Notes under the pieces: model-generated | The model's database searches: none | What the model was told of the DNA's origin: nothing | What the model saw: only the letters and a program-made list of their open reading frames with translations | Assembly: GCA_018267275.1 (NCBI GenBank) | Contig: JAFDYV010000010.1 | Location: 1-64,000 of the forward strand | Length of the DNA stretch: 64,000 bases | Direction: 5' to 3' | Origin: Bacteroidota bacterium | GTDB lineage: Bacteria > Bacteroidota > Bacteroidia > Cytophagales > Cyclobacteriaceae | Shown here: one piece after another, positions 8,418-16,211 of the stretch | Numbering within the stretch: the stretch's first letter is position 1 | Layout of the letters: the number at the start of each line of letters is the position of its first letter | Position numbers and translations under genes: made by a program

Positions 8418-10604
8418 ATGAACCGAGAGCTGGCGATGTTGAGAATTTCGAAGTGGCTGAAATGGACAACCTTTGGTTTGGCCTTGTTGGTGTTGGTGGG
8501 CTGGCAACTCAATAACGATTTACTGAAAAGACTGTTGGTGGGCTCAAATTTTATGAACCCGCTCACGGCAGTGTTGCTCATGCTGTCGGCATTGCTGGTG
8601 AGGCACAAACAAGTTCTGCGGCAATCCACACACTTACTCTTGTTGGTGGCCCACTACACCATAGTGGCGCTGGCAGCCATGCGCCTGGGCGATTATTTCT
8701 ATGGCTTTCAATACCACATCGATCAGTTATTTTATGGCGATTTTTTTAACCATGGCACCGGCAGCGTTAACGGAATGGCCCCGGCCTCTGCAGTTCTGTT
8801 TATATTGTTGAGTGGAGCGCAGTTGGCCGGCATGTATGGCTTGCACAAGCTCAAAGACATTGGCGCACTGCTGGTGGTGGGCGGGTGTTTTTTTATGATG
8901 ACAGGCTATGCCTATCGGGTGCCGGAGTTTTATTCGTCCATTCCGCTTTTTGCCGCGCTGCAAACGTGCATTATTTTTGTGATGCTCGCGTTTTCGGTTT
9001 TGCTCTCGCACCCTACCGAGGGTCTTATTTCTTTGGCTGTGGCTGACTTAGAGGGTGCGCGCATTGGCCGTTACCTCATGCCTTTGGTGGTGTTAATTCC
9101 ATTTGCCATTGGCTATTTGCGATTGATGCTCGCCCGCAAGACTACCATTTCAAACGAACTGGGTTTTGCGTTGGTGGCACTGTGCTATGCGTTGATCTTT
9201 TCGGTAATCCTGCTCGTTACTATTTATTATCTCAACAACCGCGATCGGTTGAGAAGAAGGTTTTTAGAACGAATCAACCTGCTGAACAATGATTTGAACG
9301 AAGCCAACAAGCAGCAGCAAGCGCTCAACGAAGAGTTGGTAGCCTCTAACGAGGAGATTCAAGCGTCAAATGAAGAGATACAAGCCTCTAACGAGGAGCT
9401 TTCTGCTACCAACGAAAAGCTGCGCGAAGCGCTGGAAACGATTCAGGCGCAGAGCGAAATCATCATTCAGCAAAAGGAAGAAGCATTGTTGAAATCGCAA
9501 CAGCAATTGGATATTGTTTTTTCGAATACCACAGAGGGAATTTTATTGATAGACATTGAAGGCAAGGTGATTTCTTTCAATAACGCACTAAAAGATTTTA
9601 CAATTAAAACGATGGGGCGCCCACCGCAAACGGGCGCACTTGTTTGGGAGATGGCGCATACTGATCGGCAGGAAGAAGTGCGAACATTATTTGAATTGGC
9701 CAGACAAGGGCAAATGACGGTGCAACAGGTGGCGCTCCCCACCACCGAAGGCACTAGTCACTACACGGTAAAGTATGAGCCCGTGCGGGTAGAGGGTAAG
9801 GTGAGTTTTGTGTCGGTGATTGCGCGAGACGTGACAGAAAGAGAACTGGCAGTGCAGCAGTTGGAGCGAAGTTATGAAGAACTGAAGAAGGCCAATTATG
9901 AACTGGACAGATTTGTGTACAGTGCATCACATGACCTGCGGGCACCGTTGGCGTCTATCCTCGGATTGATCAACCTCGCAGAATTAGAAAATGACCAGGC
10001 AGAGTTGAAGTACCTGGGTATGATCAAAGGGCGCATCCATCACTTAGATGGGTTCATCAAAGGTATTTTGGATTACGCCCGCAATGCCCGCGCAGAAAAG
10101 AAATCGCAACAAATAAATTTTGATCAGATGTTGAATGAGTCGATGGCCTCGCTGCGATTGATCAGTCGTTATGAAAAACTGCGGATTATCACCGAAGTTG
10201 ATGATGCCATTCCATTTTACTCGGACTACGTGCGGTTGAGTGTGGTGTTCAACAATCTACTGTCCAATGCCATCAAATTTCAAGACGCCACCAAGCCAGA
10301 ATCTTTTGTGTCAATAAAAGTCACTACCAACCAACAGCAGGCGTTGATTGAAGTGCACGATAACGGAATTGGGATAGAAGAAAATCATATTCAAAAGATT
10401 TTTGACATGTTTTACAGGGCCACACCGCGCACAGACGGCTCGGGCATTGGCTTGTACATTGTAAAAGAGACAATTGATAAGTTGAACGGCAGCGTGCGGG
10501 TAAAATCAAAATGGGGTGAGTGGACTACCTTTGAGATCCAATTACCCAACCAAATGCCCGAAAGCGTTGCGAGTACGGTTGCAAAGACTGAACAAGCAGA
10601 ATAG
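8418..10604 (+). CDS. Membrane-anchored PAS-domain sensor histidine kinase
   Basis: This 728-residue protein begins with about seven to eight hydrophobic segments (residues 10-280). A coiled coil follows with a repeated NEEIQAS heptad-like motif near residues 300-340, then a PAS domain at about 355-470. The kinase core is complete: H box SASHDLRAP with phospho-accepting His505, N box LSNAIKF, G1 box DNGIGI and G2 box GSGIGLYI. It should autophosphorylate in response to an unknown membrane or PAS signal. No response regulator gene is adjacent, so it is an orphan kinase. Its last codons contain the first copy of the 20-bp direct repeat that bounds the RAYT unit. Confidence 0.9.
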   Translation: MNRELAMLRISKWLKWTTFGLALLVLVGWQLNNDLLKRLLVGSNFMNPLTAVLLMLSALLVRHKQVLRQSTHLLLLVAHYTIVALAAMRLGDYFYGFQYHIDQLFYGDFFNHGTGSVNGMAPASAVLFILLSGAQLAGMYGLHKLKDIGALLVVGGCFFMMTGYAYRVPEFYSSIPLFAALQTCIIFVMLAFSVLLSHPTEGLISLAVADLEGARIGRYLMPLVVLIPFAIGYLRLMLARKTTISNELGFALVALCYALIFSVILLVTIYYLNNRDRLRRRFLERINLLNNDLNEANKQQQALNEELVASNEEIQASNEEIQASNEELSATNEKLREALETIQAQSEIIIQQKEEALLKSQQQLDIVFSNTTEGILLIDIEGKVISFNNALKDFTIKTMGRPPQTGALVWEMAHTDRQEEVRTLFELARQGQMTVQQVALPTTEGTSHYTVKYEPVRVEGKVSFVSVIARDVTERELAVQQLERSYEELKKANYELDRFVYSASHDLRAPLASILGLINLAELENDQAELKYLGMIKGRIHHLDGFIKGILDYARNARAEKKSQQINFDQMLNESMASLRLISRYEKLRIITEVDDAIPFYSDYVRLSVVFNNLLSNAIKFQDATKPESFVSIKVTTNQQQALIEVHDNGIGIEENHIQKIFDMFYRATPRTDGSGIGLYIVKETIDKLNGSVRVKSKWGEWTTFEIQLPNQMPESVASTVAKTEQAE

Positions 10605-10613
10605 AAGTGTAGC
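10594..10613 (+). repeat. 20-bp direct repeat, left copy
   Basis: The sequence AAGCAGAATAGAAGTGTAGC is found exactly here and again at 11535-11554. The left copy includes the stop codon of the histidine kinase. The pair encloses the whole RAYT gene and its palindromes. It looks like a target duplication, or a copy of the kinase 3' end carried at the far side. Confidence 0.75.
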
Positions 10614-10682
10614 GGGCTGGTTGACGAGCGGTTCGATTGACTAAGTCAATTTGCAATTGAAGCCCCTCATTCTCAATAGCCT

Positions 10683-10706
10683 ATGGTCGGTGTTTTCACC
10701 GACCAT
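10683..10706 (+). repeat. REP-like palindrome upstream of RAYT, copy 1
   Basis: Perfect 10-base arms ATGGTCGGTG and CACCGACCAT flank a TTTT loop. Confidence 0.85.
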
Positions 10707-10713
10707 TCAGCCT

Positions 10714-10736
10714 TTGTTCGGTGTTTTCACCGATCA
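10714..10736 (+). repeat. REP-like palindrome upstream of RAYT, copy 2
   Basis: This is a degenerate copy with TTCGGTG and CACCGA around a TTTT loop. It lies directly before the RAYT gene. Confidence 0.75.
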
Positions 10737-10777
10737 TTCTTTTTTTCTGCGCCAGCCTTTTTTTTGTAGCTTGTTGT

Positions 10778-11290
10778 ATGCATCAGGGTATTGAATTTTT
10801 CACCGCCACCTGCCTCAACTGGCAACCGCTGTTGCTGCCCGATGAGCGGAAAGATATTTTGATAGACAGCCTGAAGTTTATGGTCAACGACAAACGGATA
10901 TGGCTCTACGGTTTTGTCATCATGCCAAACCATATACACCTTATGTGGCGCAGGCAAGATGAATGGGTGAACAAGCGCACCGAGCAGATTTTCCTGAAGT
11001 TTACAGCGCAGCAGATTAAGTTCAGGTTGATGACCTCTGCGCCCCAAGAACTGGAACAGTACCGAAGCACTCAGCGCGACCGTATCTATCATTTTTGGGA
11101 GAGGCGGCCTTACAAAGCGACCATGTACAACCGAAAGGTGGCCTATCAAAAAATAGACTACATGCACAATAACCCCGTCAAAGCAGGATTATGTACATTG
11201 CCTGAAGAGTACACGTACTCCTCGTGCCGATTTTATGAAATGAACAAAGATGAATGGGGCTTCATTACGCACTACGAAGAGCATCTGTGA
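10778..11290 (+). CDS. REP-associated tyrosine transposase (RAYT, IS200-like Y1 family)
   Basis: The protein has the HUH-nuclease core of Y1 transposases. The metal-binding pair is His52 and His54 in PNHIHLMW, and the probable catalytic residue is Tyr128 in IDYMHNNPVKAGL. RAYTs are single-copy, domesticated relatives of IS200/IS605 transposases that bind and cut REP palindromes. An open frame reaches back to 10721, but that start lies inside a REP palindrome. The ATG at 10778 gives a normal N-terminus and a 170-residue protein. Palindromes of one family lie on both sides in inverted orientation, as expected for its own substrate. The last 16 codons are duplicated 156 bp downstream. Confidence 0.88.
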   Translation: MHQGIEFFTATCLNWQPLLLPDERKDILIDSLKFMVNDKRIWLYGFVIMPNHIHLMWRRQDEWVNKRTEQIFLKFTAQQIKFRLMTSAPQELEQYRSTQRDRIYHFWERRPYKATMYNRKVAYQKIDYMHNNPVKAGLCTLPEEYTYSSCRFYEMNKDEWGFITHYEEHL

Positions 11291-11364
11291 GAAGGCGTGG
11301 CCGGAAGAACACCTAAGAGAAGGCGTGGCCGATGAAAACACCGACCACAGGCTAAAGAGAAGGC

Positions 11365-11388
11365 GTGGTCGGTGACAACACCGACCAC
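11365..11388 (+). repeat. REP-like palindrome downstream of RAYT
   Basis: Perfect 10-base arms GTGGTCGGTG and CACCGACCAC flank an ACAA loop. Confidence 0.85.
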
Positions 11389-11480
11389 AGGCTAAATGAA
11401 CAAAGATGAATGGGGCTTCATCACGCACTACGAAGAGCATCTGTGAGAAGGCGTGGTCGGAAGAACACCTAGGATAAGGC

Positions 11481-11504
11481 GTGGTCGGTGAAAACACCGA
11501 CCAC
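11481..11504 (+). repeat. REP-like palindrome downstream of RAYT, second unit
   Basis: Perfect 10-base arms GTGGTCGGTG and CACCGACCAC flank an AAAA loop. It lies in the second copy of the 156-bp duplication. Confidence 0.85.
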
Positions 11505-11534
11505 AAGCTAGTGGTACACCGACCACAAGCTAAA

Positions 11535-11554
11535 AAGCAGAATAGAAGTGTAGC
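11535..11554 (+). repeat. 20-bp direct repeat, right copy
   Basis: An exact copy of the 20 bases at 10594-10613. Bases on either side do not match, so the identity ends sharply at 20. Confidence 0.75.
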
Positions 11555-11650
11555 TAAAATTAGCCAACACCGAACACCAGCTAGTCTTATTTGAGTCTTT
11601 AAAACTAATTTTGCTTCTGGCGCATCGTCACTTCATGTAATCCTCTTGCT

Positions 11651-13087
11651 ATGAAAATCGTTTTGCCGCTAGTCTTTTTCATTCACTCCTTTGCAGTTAC
11701 AGCACAAAAATTCAACGAATTTTTACAACAGTGCGAAGCAAACGGCTTTCGCGGAAGCGTGCTGGTAGCCTCAAAAGGAAAAGTGTTGCTTGAACAAGGG
11801 TATGGTTTGGCCGATGCGGAAGCCAACCGGAAAGAAACGGCCAATACAGTTTTCTGCATCGGCTCCATTACCAAGCAGTTTACTGCCGCGGGAGTGATGA
11901 AACTGGCCGATGAGAATAAACTTAGGGTCACCGATAAGCTCTCGAAGTTTTTCCCCGAATCGCCTGCGGCAATGAAAGACATAACGGTACACCAACTACT
12001 TACGCACACGGCTGGGCTGGCGCCCGCATTGGGCGATGACTATGACCTTGTCAATGCAAGTGATTTTATGAAACTGGTGTTTAGTCAACCGTTGCAAAGC
12101 ACACCGGGCGCGCAATATCATTACTCCAATGTCGGCTATAGCATACTGGGAATTATTATTGAAAAGGTAAGCGGCATGGGGTATGAACAATATCTCCATA
12201 CAAAACTCTTCCAGCCTGCCGGCATGCTTCGCACCGGTTATCTCATTCCAAAATTTGACAAAAAAGAATTGGCTGTTGGTTACCGCGATGGCATCCGGTG
12301 GGGCACGGCATTAGATCATGCATGGATGGCGGACGGTCCGGGGTGGCATTTGCGAGCCAATGGCGGCATACTTTCAACGGCTGGTGATATGCACACATGG
12401 TACGTTGCCCTGCGCAACAACAAGGTGCTGTCAAAAGCAGCCACCGAACAACTATTGGCCAGGCAGGTGGCCGAAGATCCCCAGGGCACCAGTTACTATG
12501 GTTATGGGTGGGTATGGCAGAAAACAGACAACGGTGAGTTTAATTGGCACAATGGCGGCAATGGGGTGTACAATGCCTTCATGGGTTTTTCGCTGAAAGA
12601 TGATTGGTGCTTGATGGTGAGTAGTAATACAAACAAGATCATCAGCGATAAGATTGCAACCCAGCTGCTAAAGATATTGAATGGTGGTGAGGCCGCACCG
12701 TTACCACAATCAATTATCCGCAGCGAGCCGCCATTCATGACCAGCCCCGTAACCCTTGCCATCTTTCAACAGATTGTGAATAAAGGCGGAGAATATTTTG
12801 AATCAAACTATGATGAGGTGCTGAGGCAGGCGGGGTTTGACTTTGAAGATGACATGATATTGTTTGGGGTAGGGGAGAAACTGAAAGCAGAGATGCGTTG
12901 GGAAAATGCACGTAGCCTTTATACGGTGTATTCCAAACTCTTCCCGAACATTGTGGTGGCATGGAACCAGCTCGGCAGATGTTACAAGCAACTTGGCAAC
13001 AACACAAAAGCAAGGGAATGCTTCGAAAAATCGCTATCGATCAGGCCGGTAAACAACCCTGCAAAACAACTGCTGGAAGAATTGTAA
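11651..13087 (+). CDS. Secreted serine hydrolase of the class C beta-lactamase family
   Basis: A Sec signal peptide (residues 1-19, ending TAQ) leads into a domain of the beta-lactamase/penicillin-binding family. Its nucleophile motif is S72-I-T-K75, the second motif is YSN near residue 160, and the third motif is HNGG near residue 300. Many Bacteroidota encode such hydrolases, which act as esterases or peptidases in the periplasm; lactam resistance is not implied. The last ~80 residues contain a TPR-like helical pair (WNQLGRCYKQLGN, then KARECFEKSLSI), a common C-terminal extension in this group. The gene follows the RAYT/REP unit but appears unrelated to it. Confidence 0.88.
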   Translation: MKIVLPLVFFIHSFAVTAQKFNEFLQQCEANGFRGSVLVASKGKVLLEQGYGLADAEANRKETANTVFCIGSITKQFTAAGVMKLADENKLRVTDKLSKFFPESPAAMKDITVHQLLTHTAGLAPALGDDYDLVNASDFMKLVFSQPLQSTPGAQYHYSNVGYSILGIIIEKVSGMGYEQYLHTKLFQPAGMLRTGYLIPKFDKKELAVGYRDGIRWGTALDHAWMADGPGWHLRANGGILSTAGDMHTWYVALRNNKVLSKAATEQLLARQVAEDPQGTSYYGYGWVWQKTDNGEFNWHNGGNGVYNAFMGFSLKDDWCLMVSSNTNKIISDKIATQLLKILNGGEAAPLPQSIIRSEPPFMTSPVTLAIFQQIVNKGGEYFESNYDEVLRQAGFDFEDDMILFGVGEKLKAEMRWENARSLYTVYSKLFPNIVVAWNQLGRCYKQLGNNTKARECFEKSLSIRPVNNPAKQLLEEL

Positions 13088-13293
13088 GAATTGATTTTAT
13101 TTCTTTAACAAAAATCGCATTACATAGAGCACTTGAATCCGAAGTCACCGATTATTCTTTTTTCTGCTACCATCTTTTGTAGCTGAAACCTTAACCCTGA
13201 AATTTGTAATCTTTATTCTATGCTCTGGGGTCTCCACCTTGGACGACAGCAACATATTGACCATGCTTGTTAAAATAACTACTTTTATCATGA

Positions 13294-13854
13294 ATGGCGC
13301 TCAATAAATTCTTTCTTCAATTCGTCAATTTCAATGAGTCGGAATTGGATCAGCTAAATCAACTGGCCAAGCCGGAACAGATCAGTAAGGGAGAAGCCCT
13401 AATTAAGCGAGGGCAGGTGTGCGACAAACTTTACTTTGTTACCAAGGGCATTCTTAGATTAGGCTACACGAGTGAAAAGGGCGAGGAAGTTGTTCTCGAC
13501 TTTGTATTCCAAGATAGCTTTGCCGTTGACTACGTAAGTTTTCTATTACAACAGCCCACGGAAATGGATATCATTGCAGTACAAGATTGTCAGTTACTAA
13601 GCTTTGAAAGGAAATCAATCCATAAGCTATACGAGGAGAACATCAAGTTTCAAAAGATGGGTCGTTTGATTTCCGAATTTTACTTTATTCGGTTTGCTGA
13701 AAGAATCAAGGAAAATTCATTGCCCCCGAAAGAGCGATATGATAAATTGGTTGCGACTAATGGCGAGCTCCTTCAAAAAATTCCTCAATATTTGATCGCT
13801 TCCTACCTGGGTATTTCTGCCGAATGGCTTTCGAAACTGCGCGCTAAGAAGTAA
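13294..13854 (+). CDS. Crp/Fnr-family regulator with cyclic-nucleotide-binding domain
   Basis: The first ~125 residues have the beta-roll pattern of a cNMP-binding domain (GEALIKRGQVCDKLYFVTKGILRL). The C-terminal ~60 residues end in a short helix-turn-helix (IPQYLIASYLGISAEWLSKLRAKK). At 186 residues it is shorter than classical Crp and resembles the Bacteroidota Crp/Fnr subgroup that often acts next to its target gene. The following outer-membrane-type protein is on the same strand 74 bases away and may be regulated by it. The ligand is unknown. Confidence 0.88.
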   Translation: MALNKFFLQFVNFNESELDQLNQLAKPEQISKGEALIKRGQVCDKLYFVTKGILRLGYTSEKGEEVVLDFVFQDSFAVDYVSFLLQQPTEMDIIAVQDCQLLSFERKSIHKLYEENIKFQKMGRLISEFYFIRFAERIKENSLPPKERYDKLVATNGELLQKIPQYLIASYLGISAEWLSKLRAKK

Positions 13855-13928
13855 TTTCTTGAATTAGTTCAACAATAATAGCCTATCACCTGCCCTAGGT
13901 TTGTGTCATCAAAACAAAAGTAACATTT

Positions 13929-14492
13929 ATGAAAAAGACATTTATGCTGGTGTGCCTTGTGGCAGGTATTGTTGTAATTACTCGCGCTCAATCTACTACA
14001 AATGAAAGCCCTAAAAAAAAGACAATGTTTGGGTTGGAGGCTGATGTGGTACCTTATTTTCTGGGAGGCTATCATGGTTCGGCCGTAGTTGGTTACAATC
14101 AGTGGCGTTTCAGAGGCGTGTTTGTAGGGCTTACAACTCCGAATTCATTATTGGATGATGGATTCAAGGACAATAAAATCAAAGTGGGAGCAATCATTGT
14201 CGACTATTTCTTTCAACCTAATTGGAAAAAACTATTTATCAGCACGGGTGTTGAATACCTAGGTGGAAATTTGAGTCACGAAAATGTAGGCACCACCAGC
14301 GACTACAATAGCATATTGTGGACTGCCGGTGCCGGTTACGTCTGGAAATTCTACAAAAATTTTTACCTCGCACCTCACGTTGCATTCACATTGCGCGTGT
14401 CTGGCGATAGTAAAGTGAGCGTAGGGAGTTTTACTCAATCACTTCCTTCATTTCAGCCTGAAGGAGGCTTGCGGGTGGGGTGGCATTTTTGA
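13929..14492 (+). CDS. Secreted outer-membrane beta-barrel-like protein
   Basis: A signal peptide spans residues 1-21 (MKKTFMLVCLVAG then TRAQ). The mature part has alternating aromatic and polar strands and ends in GWHF, the terminal aromatic residue expected of an outer-membrane barrel. No named family is recognised. A TAGGTTTG box at 13896-13903 fits a Bacteroidota -7 element, but no matching -33 TTG is seen. The Crp-like gene upstream is a candidate regulator. Confidence 0.65.
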   Translation: MKKTFMLVCLVAGIVVITRAQSTTNESPKKKTMFGLEADVVPYFLGGYHGSAVVGYNQWRFRGVFVGLTTPNSLLDDGFKDNKIKVGAIIVDYFFQPNWKKLFISTGVEYLGGNLSHENVGTTSDYNSILWTAGAGYVWKFYKNFYLAPHVAFTLRVSGDSKVSVGSFTQSLPSFQPEGGLRVGWHF

Positions 14493-14517
14493 TGCCGTTT
14501 GCAAATGTGGCAACCTG

Positions 14518-14582
14518 AAATCTGCAATCTGTCATTTGTAATCCGTAATTTGTAATCTGTAATCTCTAATCCGCGCCAAAAC
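14518..14582. repeat. Dispersed AATCTGTAATC repeat, copy 2
   Basis: This is a run of units such as AATCTGCAATCTG, TTTGTAATC and AATCTGTAATC ending in CTAATCCGCGCC. It is related to 161-210 at the left edge. A single fragment (AAATTTGTAATC) is also seen near 13200. Confidence 0.5.
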
Positions 14583-14637
14583 TATCTTGCCCCCCAACTG
14601 TTATTAGCGTATCTTTATACACATAACTGTCAGCGCC

Positions 14638-14841
14638 ATGGAACCAACCAACGAAAAACCCAAAAAACTCTCTTTCAAAGACTTCTTTAGCTTAGGCGAA
14701 GTAGGGGGCTACTTCTTTCGCGGCAAAGACCCCAACCGGCCCAGCAACATCAACCTCAAAATGATGCACGGGGTTAACAAAATTTCCATTCTCATTTTTT
14801 TGGCCGGGGTAATATTCCTTATCGTTAAGCGTTTTCTTTGA
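14638..14841 (+). CDS. Small single-pass membrane protein
   Basis: This 67-residue protein has a basic, soluble N-terminus with the motif FKDFFSLGEVGGYFFRGKDPNRPSNINLK (given in part: FKDFFSLGEVGGYF at about residues 15-28). One membrane helix lies at the C-terminus (ISILIFLAGVIFLIV). It resembles short conserved proteins seen across Cytophagales (DUF6728-like), of unknown function. The stop overlaps the start of the next gene by four bases, so the two are coupled. Confidence 0.7.
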   Translation: MEPTNEKPKKLSFKDFFSLGEVGGYFFRGKDPNRPSNINLKMMHGVNKISILIFLAGVIFLIVKRFL

Positions 14842-15191
14842 ACATCGAAGGTTTTCGCAAGTACTGCCTCAGCAAAAAGGGCGTTACCGAAGAGTTTCCC
14901 TTTGATAACAACACCCTTGTTTTTAAAGTAATGGGCAAAATGTTTGCGCTTACCGATGTAGAAAGTTTCGAAGGCATTAACCTAAAGTGCGAACCGGAGT
15001 TGGCCGCACAGTTACGTGAACAATACTCCTCTGTGCAGCCTGGTTACCACATGAACAAGAAGCACTGGAACACTGTGGCGATGGACGGCACCATGAACGA
15101 TAAGCTGCTACGGCAGTGGATTGACCACTCATACGAGCTGGTCGCGGCCAGTTTGCCCAAGAAAGACCGCGAGGCACTAATTGCTTTATAG
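14838..15191 (+). CDS. MmcQ/YjbR family protein
   Basis: This 117-residue protein has the family pattern: an N-terminal RKYCLSKKGVTEEFPF segment, then KVMGKMFALTD, and GYHMNKKHWNTV in the middle. The fold is a double-wing CyaY-like DNA-binding fold, and the cellular role is not established. The start is TTG at 14838, overlapping the TGA of the preceding small membrane protein gene (TTGA). No in-frame ATG lies near, so TTG is the likely start. Confidence 0.85.
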   Translation: MNIEGFRKYCLSKKGVTEEFPFDNNTLVFKVMGKMFALTDVESFEGINLKCEPELAAQLREQYSSVQPGYHMNKKHWNTVAMDGTMNDKLLRQWIDHSYELVAASLPKKDREALIAL

Positions 15192-15290
15192 CTTGATTCT
15201 CAATAATTTACAAAAGACTATCAATTCTTACATCGCTCGGATTACTTCGGTTAATTTTCTAGCTTTGTAAATTGTGAATAGTGTATTCTC

Positions 15291-16172
15291 ATGACAAGGG
15301 CTTTACTCTGCTGCTTGGTGCTGGCCTTGGCACTTTTTGGCTGCAAAACGCAGAAGATGATTTGCCCTGCCTACCAGAGTGCGTTCATTTTTGACAAGCC
15401 CACTGCCCGCGAGTCGTTTGTACACTACAACGAAAACGATGCACAACCGCGGGAGTTGCTGGCCTCCAACAGCAAAACATTAACGCTGCCCCCGCGCGAT
15501 TCCACTTGGGAAAAAAGTGTCGTTTTGCCGGGCCCTGCATTACCCAAAGAGAAACGTAACAAACGCACCCGCTACTTGCTGTTGCCCGAAAAAACATATC
15601 GCAAAGCATTGCGCGCACTGCAAACTGTAGAGATGAAACCGGTGTACCCCAAAAAGACCGATTCGCTGGACATCAAAAAAGCATTGGATAGCGCTGCGCG
15701 CAGCATTAATGATACGCTTACCTCCACCGCAAAAACCGATACCGGCCAGCCAGCAGAAGAGGTTCCTTACGTGATCTCAAAAGAGAAAGAAAAATTCAAC
15801 CTCGACCAAGACTACTACATGTGGTACTTGCGCAACATTTTGGTGTTGCCTGATGTACGCATTGCCATGGAAGGCGCAAAAGAAGATGCCGCGGCAATTA
15901 TAAAGAAAGAAAAGAAGAAAGGTTTCTTCGGCTTCTTTAGCAACTTGTTTGGTAAAAAGAAGAAAGACAAAAATACAGAGCCGGTGAAACCGACTACCCA
16001 GTTGCAACAAGAAAATGTAACCACGGTTGATTCTACAGGCGCTGTAGTGGCGCCTACCGAGCAGCCGAAAAAGAAGAAAGGGATCATGGGCTTGTTCAAG
16101 AAAAAATCGAAAGACCAGGCGGCCCCACCGCCCGCACCGAAGAAGAAAGAAGAAGAGGAGGAGAAATTTTAA
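15291..16172 (+). CDS. Lysine-rich putative lipoprotein
   Basis: The N-terminus is a lipoprotein signal (LALALFGC, cysteine at about 18). The rest is hydrophilic, with no recognised domain. The last 100 residues are very rich in lysine with KKKKD and KKKEEEEE tracts, and contain two similar GFFGFFSNLF and GIMGLFKK patches. A TAGCTTTG box at 15260-15267 could be the -7 promoter element. Its position just ahead of the TldD-like pair suggests shared transcription, but the product's role is unknown. Confidence 0.65.
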   Translation: MTRALLCCLVLALALFGCKTQKMICPAYQSAFIFDKPTARESFVHYNENDAQPRELLASNSKTLTLPPRDSTWEKSVVLPGPALPKEKRNKRTRYLLLPEKTYRKALRALQTVEMKPVYPKKTDSLDIKKALDSAARSINDTLTSTAKTDTGQPAEEVPYVISKEKEKFNLDQDYYMWYLRNILVLPDVRIAMEGAKEDAAAIIKKEKKKGFFGFFSNLFGKKKKDKNTEPVKPTTQLQQENVTTVDSTGAVVAPTEQPKKKKGIMGLFKKKSKDQAAPPPAPKKKEEEEEKF

Positions 16173-16211
16173 TGTGTTGTCATCGCAGTGTTCAATCTTA
16201 GTTTTATTGAT

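Larger units (their letters stand above)
10614..11534 (+). mobile_element. RAYT/REP unit bounded by 20-bp direct repeats
   Basis: This 921-bp unit contains a REP-associated tyrosine transposase gene, two palindromes upstream with TTTT loops and at least five palindromes downstream with AAAA or ACAA loops. The two sets are therefore in opposite orientation, as is typical for a RAYT with its REPs. An exact 20-bp direct repeat flanks the whole. That is unusual, because RAYTs are not known to leave target duplications. The boundary is therefore a proposal. Confidence 0.6.
11240..11534 (+). repeat. 156-bp tandem duplication of RAYT tail plus REPs
   Basis: The segment starting at 11240 (the last 16 codons and stop of the RAYT gene, then palindromes) is repeated from 11396 with a few base changes. 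The second copy still encodes the same 16 residues and stop. The copies differ mainly within the palindromes. Unequal recombination between REPs would explain it. Confidence 0.8.
11291..11650. other. REP array downstream of RAYT
   Basis: This gap has no gene. Palindromes with arms GTGGTCGGTG and CACCGACCAC lie at 11325-11348 (one mismatch pair), 11365-11388 and 11481-11504. Degenerate copies start at 11297 and 11453, and a half copy lies near 11511-11529. The right 20-bp direct repeat (11535-11554) and a leader of about 100 bases for the next gene follow. Confidence 0.8.

Noticed and set aside
11189..11506. Minus-strand open frame across the REP array
   Set aside because: Its sequence is only the translated REP duplication.
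11651..13087. Beta-lactam resistance gene
   Set aside because: The SxxK and YSN motifs place it in the broad class C family, but the TPR tail and secreted serine hydrolase pattern fit an esterase/peptidase type; resistance cannot be claimed.
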